Origin: an uncultured Microbacterium sp.
GTDB taxonomy: Bacteria; Actinomycetota; Actinomycetes; Actinomycetales; Microbacteriaceae
DNA: 64,000 nucleotides
Assembly: GCA_913774665.1 (NCBI GenBank)
Contig: CAJYHN010000013.1
Coordinates: forward strand, 186,001 to 250,000
Direction: 5' to 3'
A model generated the notes under the pieces. The model was not told the origin of the DNA, searched no databases, and saw only the letters and a program-made list of their open reading frames with translations. Shown in pieces: positions 35,366 through 43,476 of the stretch. A program made the position numbers and the translations under genes. How positions within the stretch are numbered: position 1 is the stretch's first letter; each line of letters opens with the position of its first letter.

Positions 35366-36268
35366 TCAGGGCCGCTTGCGCGAGAACGCCTCGAGGCGTT
35401 CTTCGGGGGTGAGCTGCGACATGCGCGCCGTCCACTCCGGGGTGAAGAAGCCCGAGGCCTCGTCGTCGACCACGGGGACGACGGCGTGCGTGATCGTGTC
35501 GTCCCAGACGTGGACCAGGTGGAAGGAGCGTCCGGCATCCATCCCGTTGACATCGTCGGCGGGGCGCGCGAGATCCATCGTGTAGCAGGAGGCGGATGCC
35601 ACGCTCACCGGCACCCCGGCGAAGGTGCCGGAGGTGGAGTAGTGAAGGTGACCGGCGAGAATCGCCCGCACGTCACTCCCCGCGATCGCCGTCGCGAAAC
35701 CCCGCTGATCGCGCAGCTCGAGGATGTCGAAGAACGGGATGTGCGACGGAAGCGGCGGATGGTGCAACGCGAGGATCGTCCCGAGCGGTGCGGGTGTCGA
35801 CAGCTCGGCGCGCAGCCACTCGAGCTGCGCCGCGTCGAGGTCGCCGTGGTGCCACCCGGGCACCGTGGAGTCGAGCGCGATGAGGCGAAGCCCCCCGAGG
35901 TCCCAGACACCGGTCACCGGTTCGTGCGTCGGCTCGCCGTCGAGGAGCCCCTCGCGCAGCGCCGGGCGCTCGTCGTGGTTGCCCGCGACCCACACGACGG
36001 GAGCCCCGAGGCGTTGCGCCCACGGCTCGACCTCCGCGCGCAACGCCCGATAGGCCTCGGGTTCGCCCAGGTCGGTCAGGTCGCCGGTGAACACCACGGC
36101 ATCCGGTCTCACCCCCGTCGCCTCGGCGGCCTCGAGCGTGCGCCGGAGGTGGAGGGCGGTGTCGTAGCGATCGCCGAGCAGGCGGTCGCCGGCCAGCAGA
36201 TGCGTGTCGCTGAGGTGGAGGATCACGCGCGCGGCGGGCGCGTGCTGACCGAACTGCACGGATGCCAT
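35366..36268 (-). CDS. Metallophosphoesterase, Icc/CpdA-like
   Basis: A 300-residue calcineurin-like phosphoesterase. The dimetal motifs are all visible: LSDTHLL, FTGDLTDLGEPEAY, AGNHDERPAL, ALHHPPLP and LAGHLHYSTSG. The set resembles cAMP phosphodiesterase CpdA and related enzymes. The true substrate is unknown. TAGGCT (minus strand, about 36275-36280) ends six bases before the ATG; leaderless. Confidence 0.9.
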   Translation of the reverse strand: MASVQFGQHAPAARVILHLSDTHLLAGDRLLGDRYDTALHLRRTLEAAEATGVRPDAVVFTGDLTDLGEPEAYRALRAEVEPWAQRLGAPVVWVAGNHDERPALREGLLDGEPTHEPVTGVWDLGGLRLIALDSTVPGWHHGDLDAAQLEWLRAELSTPAPLGTILALHHPPLPSHIPFFDILELRDQRGFATAIAGSDVRAILAGHLHYSTSGTFAGVPVSVASASCYTMDLARPADDVNGMDAGRSFHLVHVWDDTITHAVVPVVDDEASGFFTPEWTARMSQLTPEERLEAFSRKRP

Positions 36269-36319
36269 GCCCTCAGCCTAGGAGGGGCCTCCGACATCCG
36301 CCGCTGCGGCGTCGGCCGC

Positions 36320-36649
36320 TCAGTGGTGGAACAGGATGAGCAGCAGCGCGCCGAGCACCGCGGCGGCGCACACCGCGAAGCACGCGTAGGCGCCCACGAG
36401 CGCCAGCCGTTTCTGTCCGTCGCTCAGCGGATTCTTCTTGGCCGCCTTGGCCACCGCCTTCTCGGCGCGGCGCCTCTGCTTGTCGGTGATCACGGTGATG
36501 GCATCCGTGAACTCGGCCGGAGAGACCAGGGGCGGACGCCCGCCGGTGACGAGCAGGCGCAGACCCAACGCGTAGAAGGTCACGACGATCGCAGCGCCCA
36601 CGATGGCCGCGACGAAGACCTGGAAGAAGGCTTCCCAGTTGATCAGCAT
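36320..36649 (-). CDS. Small membrane protein linked to the phosphate transporter
   Basis: A 109-residue protein with two hydrophobic segments (about residues 8-35 and 82-107) separated by a basic stretch (KQRRRAEKAVAKAAKKN). I do not recognise the family. Its ATG overlaps the pit stop by one base (TGATG), so it is translated with the transporter; an accessory role in phosphate uptake is plausible. Confidence 0.75.
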   Translation of the reverse strand: MLINWEAFFQVFVAAIVGAAIVVTFYALGLRLLVTGGRPPLVSPAEFTDAITVITDKQRRRAEKAVAKAAKKNPLSDGQKRLALVGAYACFAVCAAAVLGALLLILFHH

Positions 36650-37866
36650 CAGGCGTCCTTTCCGGCCTTGTCCCGCTCGAGACGGCGCTGACGGCGCGTC
36701 GGGCCGGGCTTGCGCGGCACCTTGACCGCGGCACCGGAGTCGGCGACCTCGCTCATCGCGTTGGCCGAGGTGACCGAATCGCGACGCGAGCGCAGGAACA
36801 GCCCGAGGATGATCGCGACGGCGATCACGGCGTCGACCGCGACACCCCAGCCCCCCAGCCAGACGACGATGAGGGCGGCCGCGGCCCCCACCGCACCGGC
36901 GGCGGGGAGGGTCAGCACCCAGCCGATCATGATGCGGCCGACGGTGTTCCAGCGCACCGTCGAGCCGCGGCGACCGAGGCCCGAACCGATGACCGAGCCC
37001 GAAGCGACCTGCGTCGTCGACAGCGCGAAGCCGAGGGCGCTGGAGGCCAGGATCGTCGCCGCGGTCGAGGTCTCGGCCGAGAATCCCTGTGCCGGTTTGA
37101 CGTCGGTCAGCCCCTTGCCGAGGGTGCGGATGATGCGCCACCCGCCCATGTAGGTCCCCAGCGCGATCGTCAGGGCGCACGCGAAGACGACCCAGATCTG
37201 CGGGTCGGGGTTGGCCGACGACTGCCAGCCGACCGTGATGAGGGCGAGGGTGATGACGCCCATCGTCTTCTGCGCGTCGTTCGTGCCGTGCGCGAGGGCG
37301 ACCAGCGACGAGGTGAAGATCTGACCCCAGCGGAAGCCGTCGCGGCCGTCGGCCTTCATGTCGTAGCGGCGGGTGACGCCGTAGGCGATCTTGGTCACGG
37401 CGAACGCGATGATTCCCGCCGTCAACGGCGCGATCAGCGCCGGGAGGATGACCTTGCTCAGCACCACCCCGGTGTCGATCGCCGAGGCGCCGACACCCAC
37501 GAGGGTCGCACCGATCAGGCCGCCGAAGAGGGCGTGCGACGAGCTCGACGGCAGGCCCAGCAGCCACGTGAGCATGTTCCACGTGATCGCCCCGATGAGG
37601 CCCGCGAAGATGATCGGCGGGAAGATGTCGGGGCTCAGCTGTTCTTCGCGGATCATCCCGCCCGAGATGGTCTTGGCCACCTCGGTCGACAGGAACGCCC
37701 CGACCAGGTTGAGGCTCGCCGCCAGCAGGACCGCGACCTTCGGCTTCAGCGCACCCGTCGCGATGGGCGTGGCCATCGCGTTCGCGGTGTCGTGGAATCC
37801 GTTGGTGAAATCGAAGAACAGTGCCAGCGCGATGACCAGCACGATGATGAGGGCTGCGCTCTCCAC
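36649..37866 (-). CDS. PiT family inorganic phosphate transporter
   Basis: A 405-residue metal-phosphate/H+ symporter. The duplicated PiT signature appears as FTNGFHDTANAMATPIATGA near the N-terminus and as LVALAHGTNDAQKTMGVITL in the second half; about ten membrane segments are visible. The start is taken as GTG 37864-37866, which follows GGAAAG and begins at the first membrane helix; the longer frame adds 22 unconserved residues. Three 11-bp PHO-box repeats lie 61-93 bp upstream, suggesting PhoP control by phosphate. Confidence 0.92.
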   Translation of the reverse strand: MESAALIIVLVIALALFFDFTNGFHDTANAMATPIATGALKPKVAVLLAASLNLVGAFLSTEVAKTISGGMIREEQLSPDIFPPIIFAGLIGAITWNMLTWLLGLPSSSSHALFGGLIGATLVGVGASAIDTGVVLSKVILPALIAPLTAGIIAFAVTKIAYGVTRRYDMKADGRDGFRWGQIFTSSLVALAHGTNDAQKTMGVITLALITVGWQSSANPDPQIWVVFACALTIALGTYMGGWRIIRTLGKGLTDVKPAQGFSAETSTAATILASSALGFALSTTQVASGSVIGSGLGRRGSTVRWNTVGRIMIGWVLTLPAAGAVGAAAALIVVWLGGWGVAVDAVIAVAIILGLFLRSRRDSVTSANAMSEVADSGAAVKVPRKPGPTRRQRRLERDKAGKDA

Positions 37867-37926
37867 CGTTCGCTTTCCGTGAGAAGGAAGAGGGGATGCC
37901 GACGGGATCGGCGCGACGAACGAAGA

Positions 37927-37959
37927 GTTCACCTGGAGTTCGACACCTGTTCATCGGTG
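37927..37959 (+). promoter_or_regulatory. PHO box (three 11-bp direct repeats) upstream of pit
   Basis: GTTCACCTGGA, GTTCGACACCT and GTTCATCGGTG follow one another without gaps. Streptomyces PhoP binds tandem 11-bp units that begin GTTCA; here all three begin GTTC and the first and third GTTCA. The repeats are on the strand opposite pit, 61-93 bp upstream of its start. They are also about 120 bp upstream of the divergent oligopeptidase gene. Confidence 0.6.
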
Positions 37960-38077
37960 TCGCCTCGACATCATTTCACCGAGGGGCGCGACGGTCAAAC
38001 TTGCCCGGTGGCCGGGGGCACGGCATCCCGTGTCTTGCCTGCGGACCGATGTCGCAGGGGCGCACTAGCGTGGAACG

Positions 38078-40192
38078 GTGACCGATCTCGACCCGAAGCC
38101 CACCCCGCCCGTCGCCGAGCGCCGCCCCGTCGCGCGCACGCATCACGGGGACACGTTCGACGACCCCTACGAGTGGCTGCGCGCGAAAGACGACGCCGAG
38201 GTGATCGCGCACCTCGAGTCCGAGAACGCGTACACCGCAGAGCGCACCGCGCACCTCGGGCCGCTGCGCGACGCGATCTTCGGCGAGATCAAGGGGCGCA
38301 CTCTCGAGACCGACCTGTCGGTGCCCGCCCGTCGCGGCGACTGGTGGTACTACGGTCGCACGGCCGCCGGCGCCCAGTACGGCATCCAGTGCCGCGCTCC
38401 CCTCGACTCCCCCGACGACTGGACGCCGCCGACGCTGTCGCCCGACCGCCCCGTCCCGGGCGAGCAGGTGCTGTTCGACGGCAACGTCGAGGCCGAGGGC
38501 ACCGACTTCTTCTCGCTCGGGAGCTTCGAGATCTCGAACGACGGCACGCGCATGCTCTACGGCATCGACGTCGCCGGCGACGAGCGCTACACCGTGCGCG
38601 TGCGCGACCTCACCACCGGCGAGACGCTCGCGGACGAGATCCCGGGGACCTTCTCGGGGGCGACGTTCTCTCCCGACGGGCACTTCATCGTCTACACCAC
38701 GGTCGACGACGCCTGGCGCCCCGACACCGTGTGGCTGCACGAGATCGGCACGCCCGTCGAGGACGACGTGAAGCTCTTCCACGAGCCCGACGACCGGTAC
38801 TGGGTCGGCGCCGACTTCACGCGCAGCGACCGTTATCTGATGATCGAGATGGGCTCGTCGATCACGAGCGAGGAGTGGATCCTCGACGCCGACGACCTCC
38901 GCGGTGAGCCCCGTGTGGTGTGGCCGCGGCGCGAGGGCGTCGAATACTCCTCCTCGCACGCCGTCGTCGACGGCGAGGACGTGCTCTACATCCTGCACAA
39001 CGACGGGGCGCTCGACTTCGAGCTCGTCCGGGTCTCGGCATCCGACCCCCACGGCGCCCGCGAGACCGTGATCGCCCATCACCCCGGCCACCGCCTGCTG
39101 GGCGTCGACACGTTCCGCGACTGGGGCGTGGTCGGTTACCGTCGCGACGGCCTCGCCCGCGTGGGCATGCTGTCGTACGCCGACGGCGCCGTGACCGAGA
39201 TCGCCTTCGACGAGCCGCTCTACAGCGTCGGCACGGGCGGTAATCCCGAATACGCTCCCCCGGTGCTGCGCCTGGGCTACGGCTCGTTCGTCACCCCCGG
39301 CACGGTGTACGACTACGTCATCGAGACCGGCGGACTGCTGCTGCGCAAGCGCCAGCCCGTGCTCGGCGGCTTCGACCCCGCCGACTACGGACAGGCGCGC
39401 GTCTGGGCTCCCGCCGACGACGGCACGCAGGTTCCGGTGTCGCTCGTGTGGAAGCGGTCGTTCGGCGAACCGGGCGCCGCCCCTCGCCCGGTGCACCTGT
39501 ACGGCTACGGCTCGTACGAGCACTCGATCGAGCCCGGGTTCTCGGTCCCCCGCCTGTCGTTGCTCGACCGGGGCGTCGTCTTCGCCGTCGCGCACGTGCG
39601 CGGGGGCGGAGAGATGGGCCGGCAGTGGTACGAAGACGGCAAGCTCACCGCGAAGCGCAACACCTTCACCGACTTCGTCGCGGCGGCACGGCACCTCGTC
39701 GCGGAGGGGTACACGACCCCCGACCGCATCGTCGCCGAGGGCGGCAGCGCGGGCGGCCTGCTGATGGGCGCCGTGGCCAACCTCGCACCCGAGCTGTTCG
39801 CCGGCATCCTGGCCGACGTGCCGTTCGTCGACGCCCTGACCACGATCCTCGACCCCTCGCTGCCGCTCACGGTGATCGAGTGGGACGAGTGGGGCGACCC
39901 CCTGCACGACGCCGACGTGTACGCCTACATGAAGTCGTACTCGCCGTACGAGAACGTGCGCGAGGGTGCCGAGTACCCCCGCATCCTCGCGGTCACCTCG
40001 CTCAACGACACGCGCGTGCTGTACGTCGAGCCGGCCAAGTGGGTCGCCCGCCTGCGCGAGGTCGGTGCCGACGCGCTGCTGAAGTGCGAGATGGTCGCCG
40101 GCCACGGCGGCGTCAGCGGTCGGTACAACGCCTGGCGCGAGCGCGCCTTCGAGCTCGCGTGGCTGCTCGACGTGCTGGGGCTCGCGGAGTAG
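38078..40192 (+). CDS. Oligopeptidase B-like S9 family serine peptidase
   Basis: A 704-residue prolyl-oligopeptidase-family peptidase with an N-terminal beta-propeller and a C-terminal alpha/beta-hydrolase. The catalytic triad is visible: Ser557 in EGGSAGGLLMGA, Asp in SLNDTRVLYVEPAKW and His in GHGGVSGRYNAW. The sequence ARKVAEENAYTA-like start region and GGGEMGRQWYEDGKL are typical of oligopeptidase B, which cleaves after Arg/Lys in peptides up to about 30 residues. TAGCGT at 38066-38071 ends six bases before GTG 38078; leaderless. There is no signal peptide, so it is cytoplasmic. Confidence 0.92.
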   Translation: MTDLDPKPTPPVAERRPVARTHHGDTFDDPYEWLRAKDDAEVIAHLESENAYTAERTAHLGPLRDAIFGEIKGRTLETDLSVPARRGDWWYYGRTAAGAQYGIQCRAPLDSPDDWTPPTLSPDRPVPGEQVLFDGNVEAEGTDFFSLGSFEISNDGTRMLYGIDVAGDERYTVRVRDLTTGETLADEIPGTFSGATFSPDGHFIVYTTVDDAWRPDTVWLHEIGTPVEDDVKLFHEPDDRYWVGADFTRSDRYLMIEMGSSITSEEWILDADDLRGEPRVVWPRREGVEYSSSHAVVDGEDVLYILHNDGALDFELVRVSASDPHGARETVIAHHPGHRLLGVDTFRDWGVVGYRRDGLARVGMLSYADGAVTEIAFDEPLYSVGTGGNPEYAPPVLRLGYGSFVTPGTVYDYVIETGGLLLRKRQPVLGGFDPADYGQARVWAPADDGTQVPVSLVWKRSFGEPGAAPRPVHLYGYGSYEHSIEPGFSVPRLSLLDRGVVFAVAHVRGGGEMGRQWYEDGKLTAKRNTFTDFVAAARHLVAEGYTTPDRIVAEGGSAGGLLMGAVANLAPELFAGILADVPFVDALTTILDPSLPLTVIEWDEWGDPLHDADVYAYMKSYSPYENVREGAEYPRILAVTSLNDTRVLYVEPAKWVARLREVGADALLKCEMVAGHGGVSGRYNAWRERAFELAWLLDVLGLAE

Positions 40193-40199
40193 CGGGGGG

Positions 40200-40406
40200 C
40201 GGCGGCTGCGGCGGGGGCTGCGGCGGGACTGCTGCTGCGGCTGCGGCGGGGGCGGCGGGGGCCCCGGGGGTGGCTGCGGGGGTGGCGGCGGCTGCGGCGG
40301 CTGCGGGGGCGGCTGCGGGGCGGCTGCGGCTGCGGGGTCGGCTGCGGCTTCGGCTGCACGGGCGGCATCGGCTGCTGCGGCGGCTGCGGGGTCGGCTGCG
40401 GCTGCG
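40200..40406. repeat. Low-complexity GGCTGCGGC tract
   Basis: About 200 bp of short imperfect tandem repeats built from GGCTGCGGC/GGCGGCTGC units directly after the oligopeptidase stop. No conserved protein is encoded in any frame. The tract runs into the GTCCCAC repeats at 40410. Confidence 0.8.
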
Positions 40407-40409
40407 GTA

Positions 40410-40481
40410 TGTCCCACCTATGACGGTGCATGTCCCACTTATGGACGGTTAGGACGGCTTCAACCAGCCATAAGTGGGACA
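40410..40481. repeat. GTCCCAC/GTGGGAC palindromic repeat, left flank of the DUF559-like gene
   Basis: TGTCCCACTTATGG (40431-40444) pairs perfectly with CCATAAGTGGGACA (40468-40481), and a further ATGTCCCACCTATG lies at about 40410. The same motif forms the array at 41504-41911 on the other side of the gene between them. It ends 5 bp from the DUF559-like stop codon, so it may also act as a terminator. Confidence 0.8.
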
Positions 40482-40485
40482 AGGG

Positions 40486-41400
40486 TCAGTGGCCGGGCCG
40501 CCAGCCTGCCCTGATGAGCGCGGCGCGTACGAGTGATACCGCCGAACCGCCGTCCGCACGGAGGTGGTGACTGAGGATCCGGACGTGATCCCACCCTGCT
40601 TCGCGGATCGCCGCCCATCGGTCGGCGTCGCGCGCGAACTGCCGTGGATCCTCGGCATGGACCCGCCCGTCGTACTCGACGGCGACGCGCCACCTCTCGA
40701 AGACCAGATCGACCTCCGCGACGAATTCTCCGCGCGCGGTGAAGATGTCGATGTTGACGTCGGGCTCCGGCAACCCGTGACGTGTGAGAAGGAGGCGCAG
40801 GAGGGTCTCCCGCGGCGACCTCACACCCGGACGTGCCAGCGACAGTGCTCGACGCAGGATGCCACTCCGGACATCACCCATTCGGGTGATCTCGTCATCC
40901 AGGCCGGCAACGGTTGCGAGCGGCTCCCGCCCTGCCAGGAGCGCGTCGGCTCCCGCGACGAGGTCGTCGAGACGCCATAACCGCCCGCACTGCCGCCAGG
41001 CGCGTACGGCGTTCTCGATCGGCATCCCGTCGGGTCCGGCTTCGATGGCCGGTTCCCGCGTCTGCAATCGATGACCGACGACGCCGCGTGTGCGCGGCTC
41101 GCGGGCGGGGCGATGCGCCGACACGTGCACACGCGGTGTGTACGGCCACTCCGGGGTGCTGAGGCCCCGGAGGGCGAACACCGTCTCGTGGCTGAAGAAC
41201 TGCCCCTCCGCGAGTCGGGGCGCGTAGGCCCGGCACCGCTCGAGGATGCTGTCGTCGCCGGGCGACCGCGAACGCACGCCATGGAAAGGAGCCGCGAGAT
41301 CGGAGGCGCGAAGGCGGGTTCTGCTCGAACCGCGTTCGAGCGCCTCCGCCACGTGGAACCGCTCGGGCAGATCGGCGGGAAGGGGCTGGCGTCGGGTCAC
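40486..41400 (-). CDS. DUF559-like protein flanked by repeats
   Basis: A 304-residue protein. The N-terminal part looks like a winged-helix/AbiEi-type region (LERGSSRTRLRASDLAAPFHGV), the middle is unrecognised, and the C-terminal ~100 residues match the DUF559/Vsr-like nuclease fold: EFVAEVDLVFERWRVAVEYD, GRVHAEDPRQFARDADR and GWDHVRIL, with the E-x-D and Glu-x-Asp pattern of PD-(D/E)XK enzymes. The start is GTG 41398-41400; the longer frame upstream is unconserved. It is bracketed on both sides by one repeat family (40410-40481, 41504-41911). Related solitary proteins are common in Microbacteriaceae; function is unknown. Confidence 0.75.
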   Translation of the reverse strand: MTRRQPLPADLPERFHVAEALERGSSRTRLRASDLAAPFHGVRSRSPGDDSILERCRAYAPRLAEGQFFSHETVFALRGLSTPEWPYTPRVHVSAHRPAREPRTRGVVGHRLQTREPAIEAGPDGMPIENAVRAWRQCGRLWRLDDLVAGADALLAGREPLATVAGLDDEITRMGDVRSGILRRALSLARPGVRSPRETLLRLLLTRHGLPEPDVNIDIFTARGEFVAEVDLVFERWRVAVEYDGRVHAEDPRQFARDADRWAAIREAGWDHVRILSHHLRADGGSAVSLVRAALIRAGWRPGH

Positions 41401-41503
41401 GCTCCAGGATCCCGAGCGCCGCCCCTCAAAACGGCGTTCTCCACAGACCTCCCGTCCGCTGAAGGCGTGTGGAGGAGGCATCCCGCTCCGTCCTCACAGA
41501 CCA

Positions 41504-41911
41504 TGTCCCACTTATGGTCGGTCAGCAGCGCACCCACCCACCACAAGTGGGACGAGCACCTTCACGAGCGGGACGCCGCCGCCACCGCAACACACGCTCG
41601 TCCCACATATGGCCAGTCAACAACGCCCCCACCCACCACAAGTGGGACGAGCACCGGCACAAGTGGGACAAGCCCTCCACAAGTGGAGCGCCGCCGCCAC
41701 CGCAACACACGCTCGTCCCACATATGGCCAGTCAACAACGCCCCCACCCACCACAAGTGGGACGAGCACCGACACAAGTGGGACAAGCCCTCCACGAGCG
41801 GGACGCCGCCGCCACCGCAACACACGCTCGTCCCACATATGGCCAGTCAACAACGCCCCCACCCACCAAAAATGGGACGAGCACCGACACAAGTGGGACA
41901 AGCGCCGGAAA
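41504..41911. repeat. Array of GTCCCAC/GTGGGAC repeats, ~115-bp period
   Basis: Near-identical units begin with GTCCCACATATGGCCAG at about 41602, 41717 and 41832 (period 115 bp), with a shorter, more diverged first unit at about 41505. Each unit contains one GTCCCAC and two or three GTGGGAC (for example CCACAAGTGGGAC), so hairpins can form within and between units. Together with flanking DNA it fills most of the 599-bp gap before pfkA; no gene is seen there. Confidence 0.88.
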
Positions 41912-41948
41912 CTCGCACACGCACACGCACACGCTCACGCCCCGTACG

Positions 41949-41989
41949 CGACGCCGCCCCGCCCTGCGCACGGCAGGACGGGGCGTCGG
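41949..41989 (-). terminator. Terminator of pfkA
   Basis: A GC-rich imperfect hairpin (CGACGCC ... GGGGCGTCG) 11 bp past the pfkA stop with a bulge in one arm. It lies at the right end of the 41401-41999 gap. Confidence 0.6.
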
Positions 41990-41999
41990 AGCAGCAGGC

Positions 42000-43028
42000 T
42001 CAGCCGAAGAGCGCGGCGGCCTCCTCGTAGCGGTACAGGGGCACGCTGTTGAGCTCGCCGAGAGCGTCGGCGAAAGGGACGCGCACGATGTCGGTGCCGC
42101 GCATGGCGACCATCTGGCCCCACGCGCCTTCGTGCAGCGCGTCGGCGGCGTGCAGGCCCAGGCGCGTCGCGAGCACGCGATCGAAGCCGGAGGGCGAGCC
42201 GCCGCGCTGGATGTGGCCGAGCACGGTCGAGCGGGTCTCGATGCCGGTGAGGCGCTCGATCTCGGGCGCGAGCAGCTCGCCGATGCCGCCGAGGCGCGGG
42301 CGGTTGAAGGCGTCAAGGCCCTTATCGCTGAACGCCTCGTCCATGCCCTTGAGCTTGAAGCCCTCCGAGACGACGACCAGGGGCGCGCGACCGCGGTCGT
42401 GGGCGCGGGTGACCTGCTCGGTGATCTCCTCGATCGACATCGGCACCTCGGGGATGCAGATCACGTGCGCACCCGCCGCGATACCGGCGTGCAGCGCGAT
42501 CCAGCCGACGTGGCGACCCATGACCTCGGCCACCATGCAGCGCTGGTGGGAGTCACCGGTCGTGCGCAGGCGGTCCATGGCATCCGTCGCGATGTTGACG
42601 GCCGTGTCGAAACCGAACGAGTAATCGGTCGCCCGCAGGTCGTTGTCGATCGTCTTCGGCACACCGAGCACGTTGATGCCGTCCTTCGACAGGCGGTCGG
42701 CCGCCGCGAGCGTTCCCTCGCCGCCGATGGCCAGGATGCCGTCGAGCCGGTGCCCGTACATGGTCTTGGAGATGTTCTCGGCGCCGCCGCGCGTTCCCTC
42801 GTAGGGGTTGGTGCGGCTGGTGCCGAGGATGGTGCCGCCGACTTTGGACAGGCCCTTCACCTCGTGACGCGTGAGCGGGAAGAAGTCGCCGTCGACGACG
42901 CCGCGCCACCCGTCGCGGATGCCGACGAACTCGATGTCGTAATTGGTCGTGCCCTTGAGCACGACGCCACGGATGACCGCGTTCAGCCCGGGGCAGTCGC
43001 CGCCGCTGGTCAGGATGCCGATCTTCAT
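42000..43028 (-). CDS. pfkA: 6-phosphofructokinase (group III)
   Basis: PfkA phosphorylates fructose 6-phosphate in glycolysis. The 342-residue protein has GILTSGGDCPGLNAVIRG at the N-terminus, ILAIGGEGTLAAADRL and GVPKTIDNDLRATDYSFGFD. The Gly in GGEGT is the residue found in ATP-dependent enzymes (PPi-dependent ones have Asp there), while Lys in PKTIDND is the form seen in PPi-dependent and mixed-substrate enzymes. ATP is therefore the likely donor, but with some doubt. The ATG at 43026-43028 starts at the first beta-strand; the longer frame is in repeat DNA. Confidence 0.93.
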   Translation of the reverse strand: MKIGILTSGGDCPGLNAVIRGVVLKGTTNYDIEFVGIRDGWRGVVDGDFFPLTRHEVKGLSKVGGTILGTSRTNPYEGTRGGAENISKTMYGHRLDGILAIGGEGTLAAADRLSKDGINVLGVPKTIDNDLRATDYSFGFDTAVNIATDAMDRLRTTGDSHQRCMVAEVMGRHVGWIALHAGIAAGAHVICIPEVPMSIEEITEQVTRAHDRGRAPLVVVSEGFKLKGMDEAFSDKGLDAFNRPRLGGIGELLAPEIERLTGIETRSTVLGHIQRGGSPSGFDRVLATRLGLHAADALHEGAWGQMVAMRGTDIVRVPFADALGELNSVPLYRYEEAAALFG

Positions 43029-43244
43029 GGGCAGAGTCCTCTGGTGCTGTGATTCGGGTGAAGGGGTCGGCGCCGTTGCCGTCTTCGACCTTATCGCCGC
43101 GGGCGGGAACGCTGCCACACGGCGACGGGGCGGCGAACCACGCGCCCTCGAGCTCCTGACTCTGCGCGCTCCTCGCACGTTCGGACATCCGAGCCCGAGG
43201 TTTGGGCGAATCCTGCTCTTCGGGGCGGGACATTTCGGCCCCGA

Positions 43245-43440
43245 ACCGCGGGATCCGCCCCAATCCGCAGGACCCGCCCCACCCCGCGAAACCCGCCCCA
43301 ACCCACGGAACCCGCCTCAACCCTGCGGAAACCGCCTCACCCCGCGAAACCCGCCCCAACCCGCAGGATCAGCCGCACACCGAACGGACCAACACGCGCG
43401 AACGCCCCAAACCGAACGGACCAGCACGCACGAACGCCCC
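43245..43440. repeat. Degenerate ~19-bp tandem repeats upstream of pfkA
   Basis: Units such as CCCGCGAAACCCGCCCCAA recur roughly every 19 bp between about 43245 and 43370, followed by a duplicated segment (CGAACGGACCA...CGCGCGAACGCCCC, about 43381 and 43412). This lies in the 448-bp gap between pfkA and the helicase gene; no gene is seen there. The part next to pfkA (43029-43240) should hold the pfkA promoter, but no clear -10 stood out. Confidence 0.7.
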
Positions 43441-43460
43441 GGTGCCGAAGCACCGGGGCG
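43435..43460 (-). terminator. Terminator of the SNF2 helicase gene
   Basis: A perfect 11-bp stem (43435-43445 with 43450-43460) and CGAA loop, 16 bp past the stop codon. Confidence 0.75.
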
Positions 43461-43476
43461 TCCGCGAGGAGCCGGA

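Noticed and set aside
40200..40406. A Gly/Ala-rich coding extension of the oligopeptidase or a separate small gene in the GGCTGCGGC tract
   Set aside because: The oligopeptidase ends at a normal C-terminus with a stop codon at 40190-40192, and the tract has no ribosome binding site or conserved reading frame.
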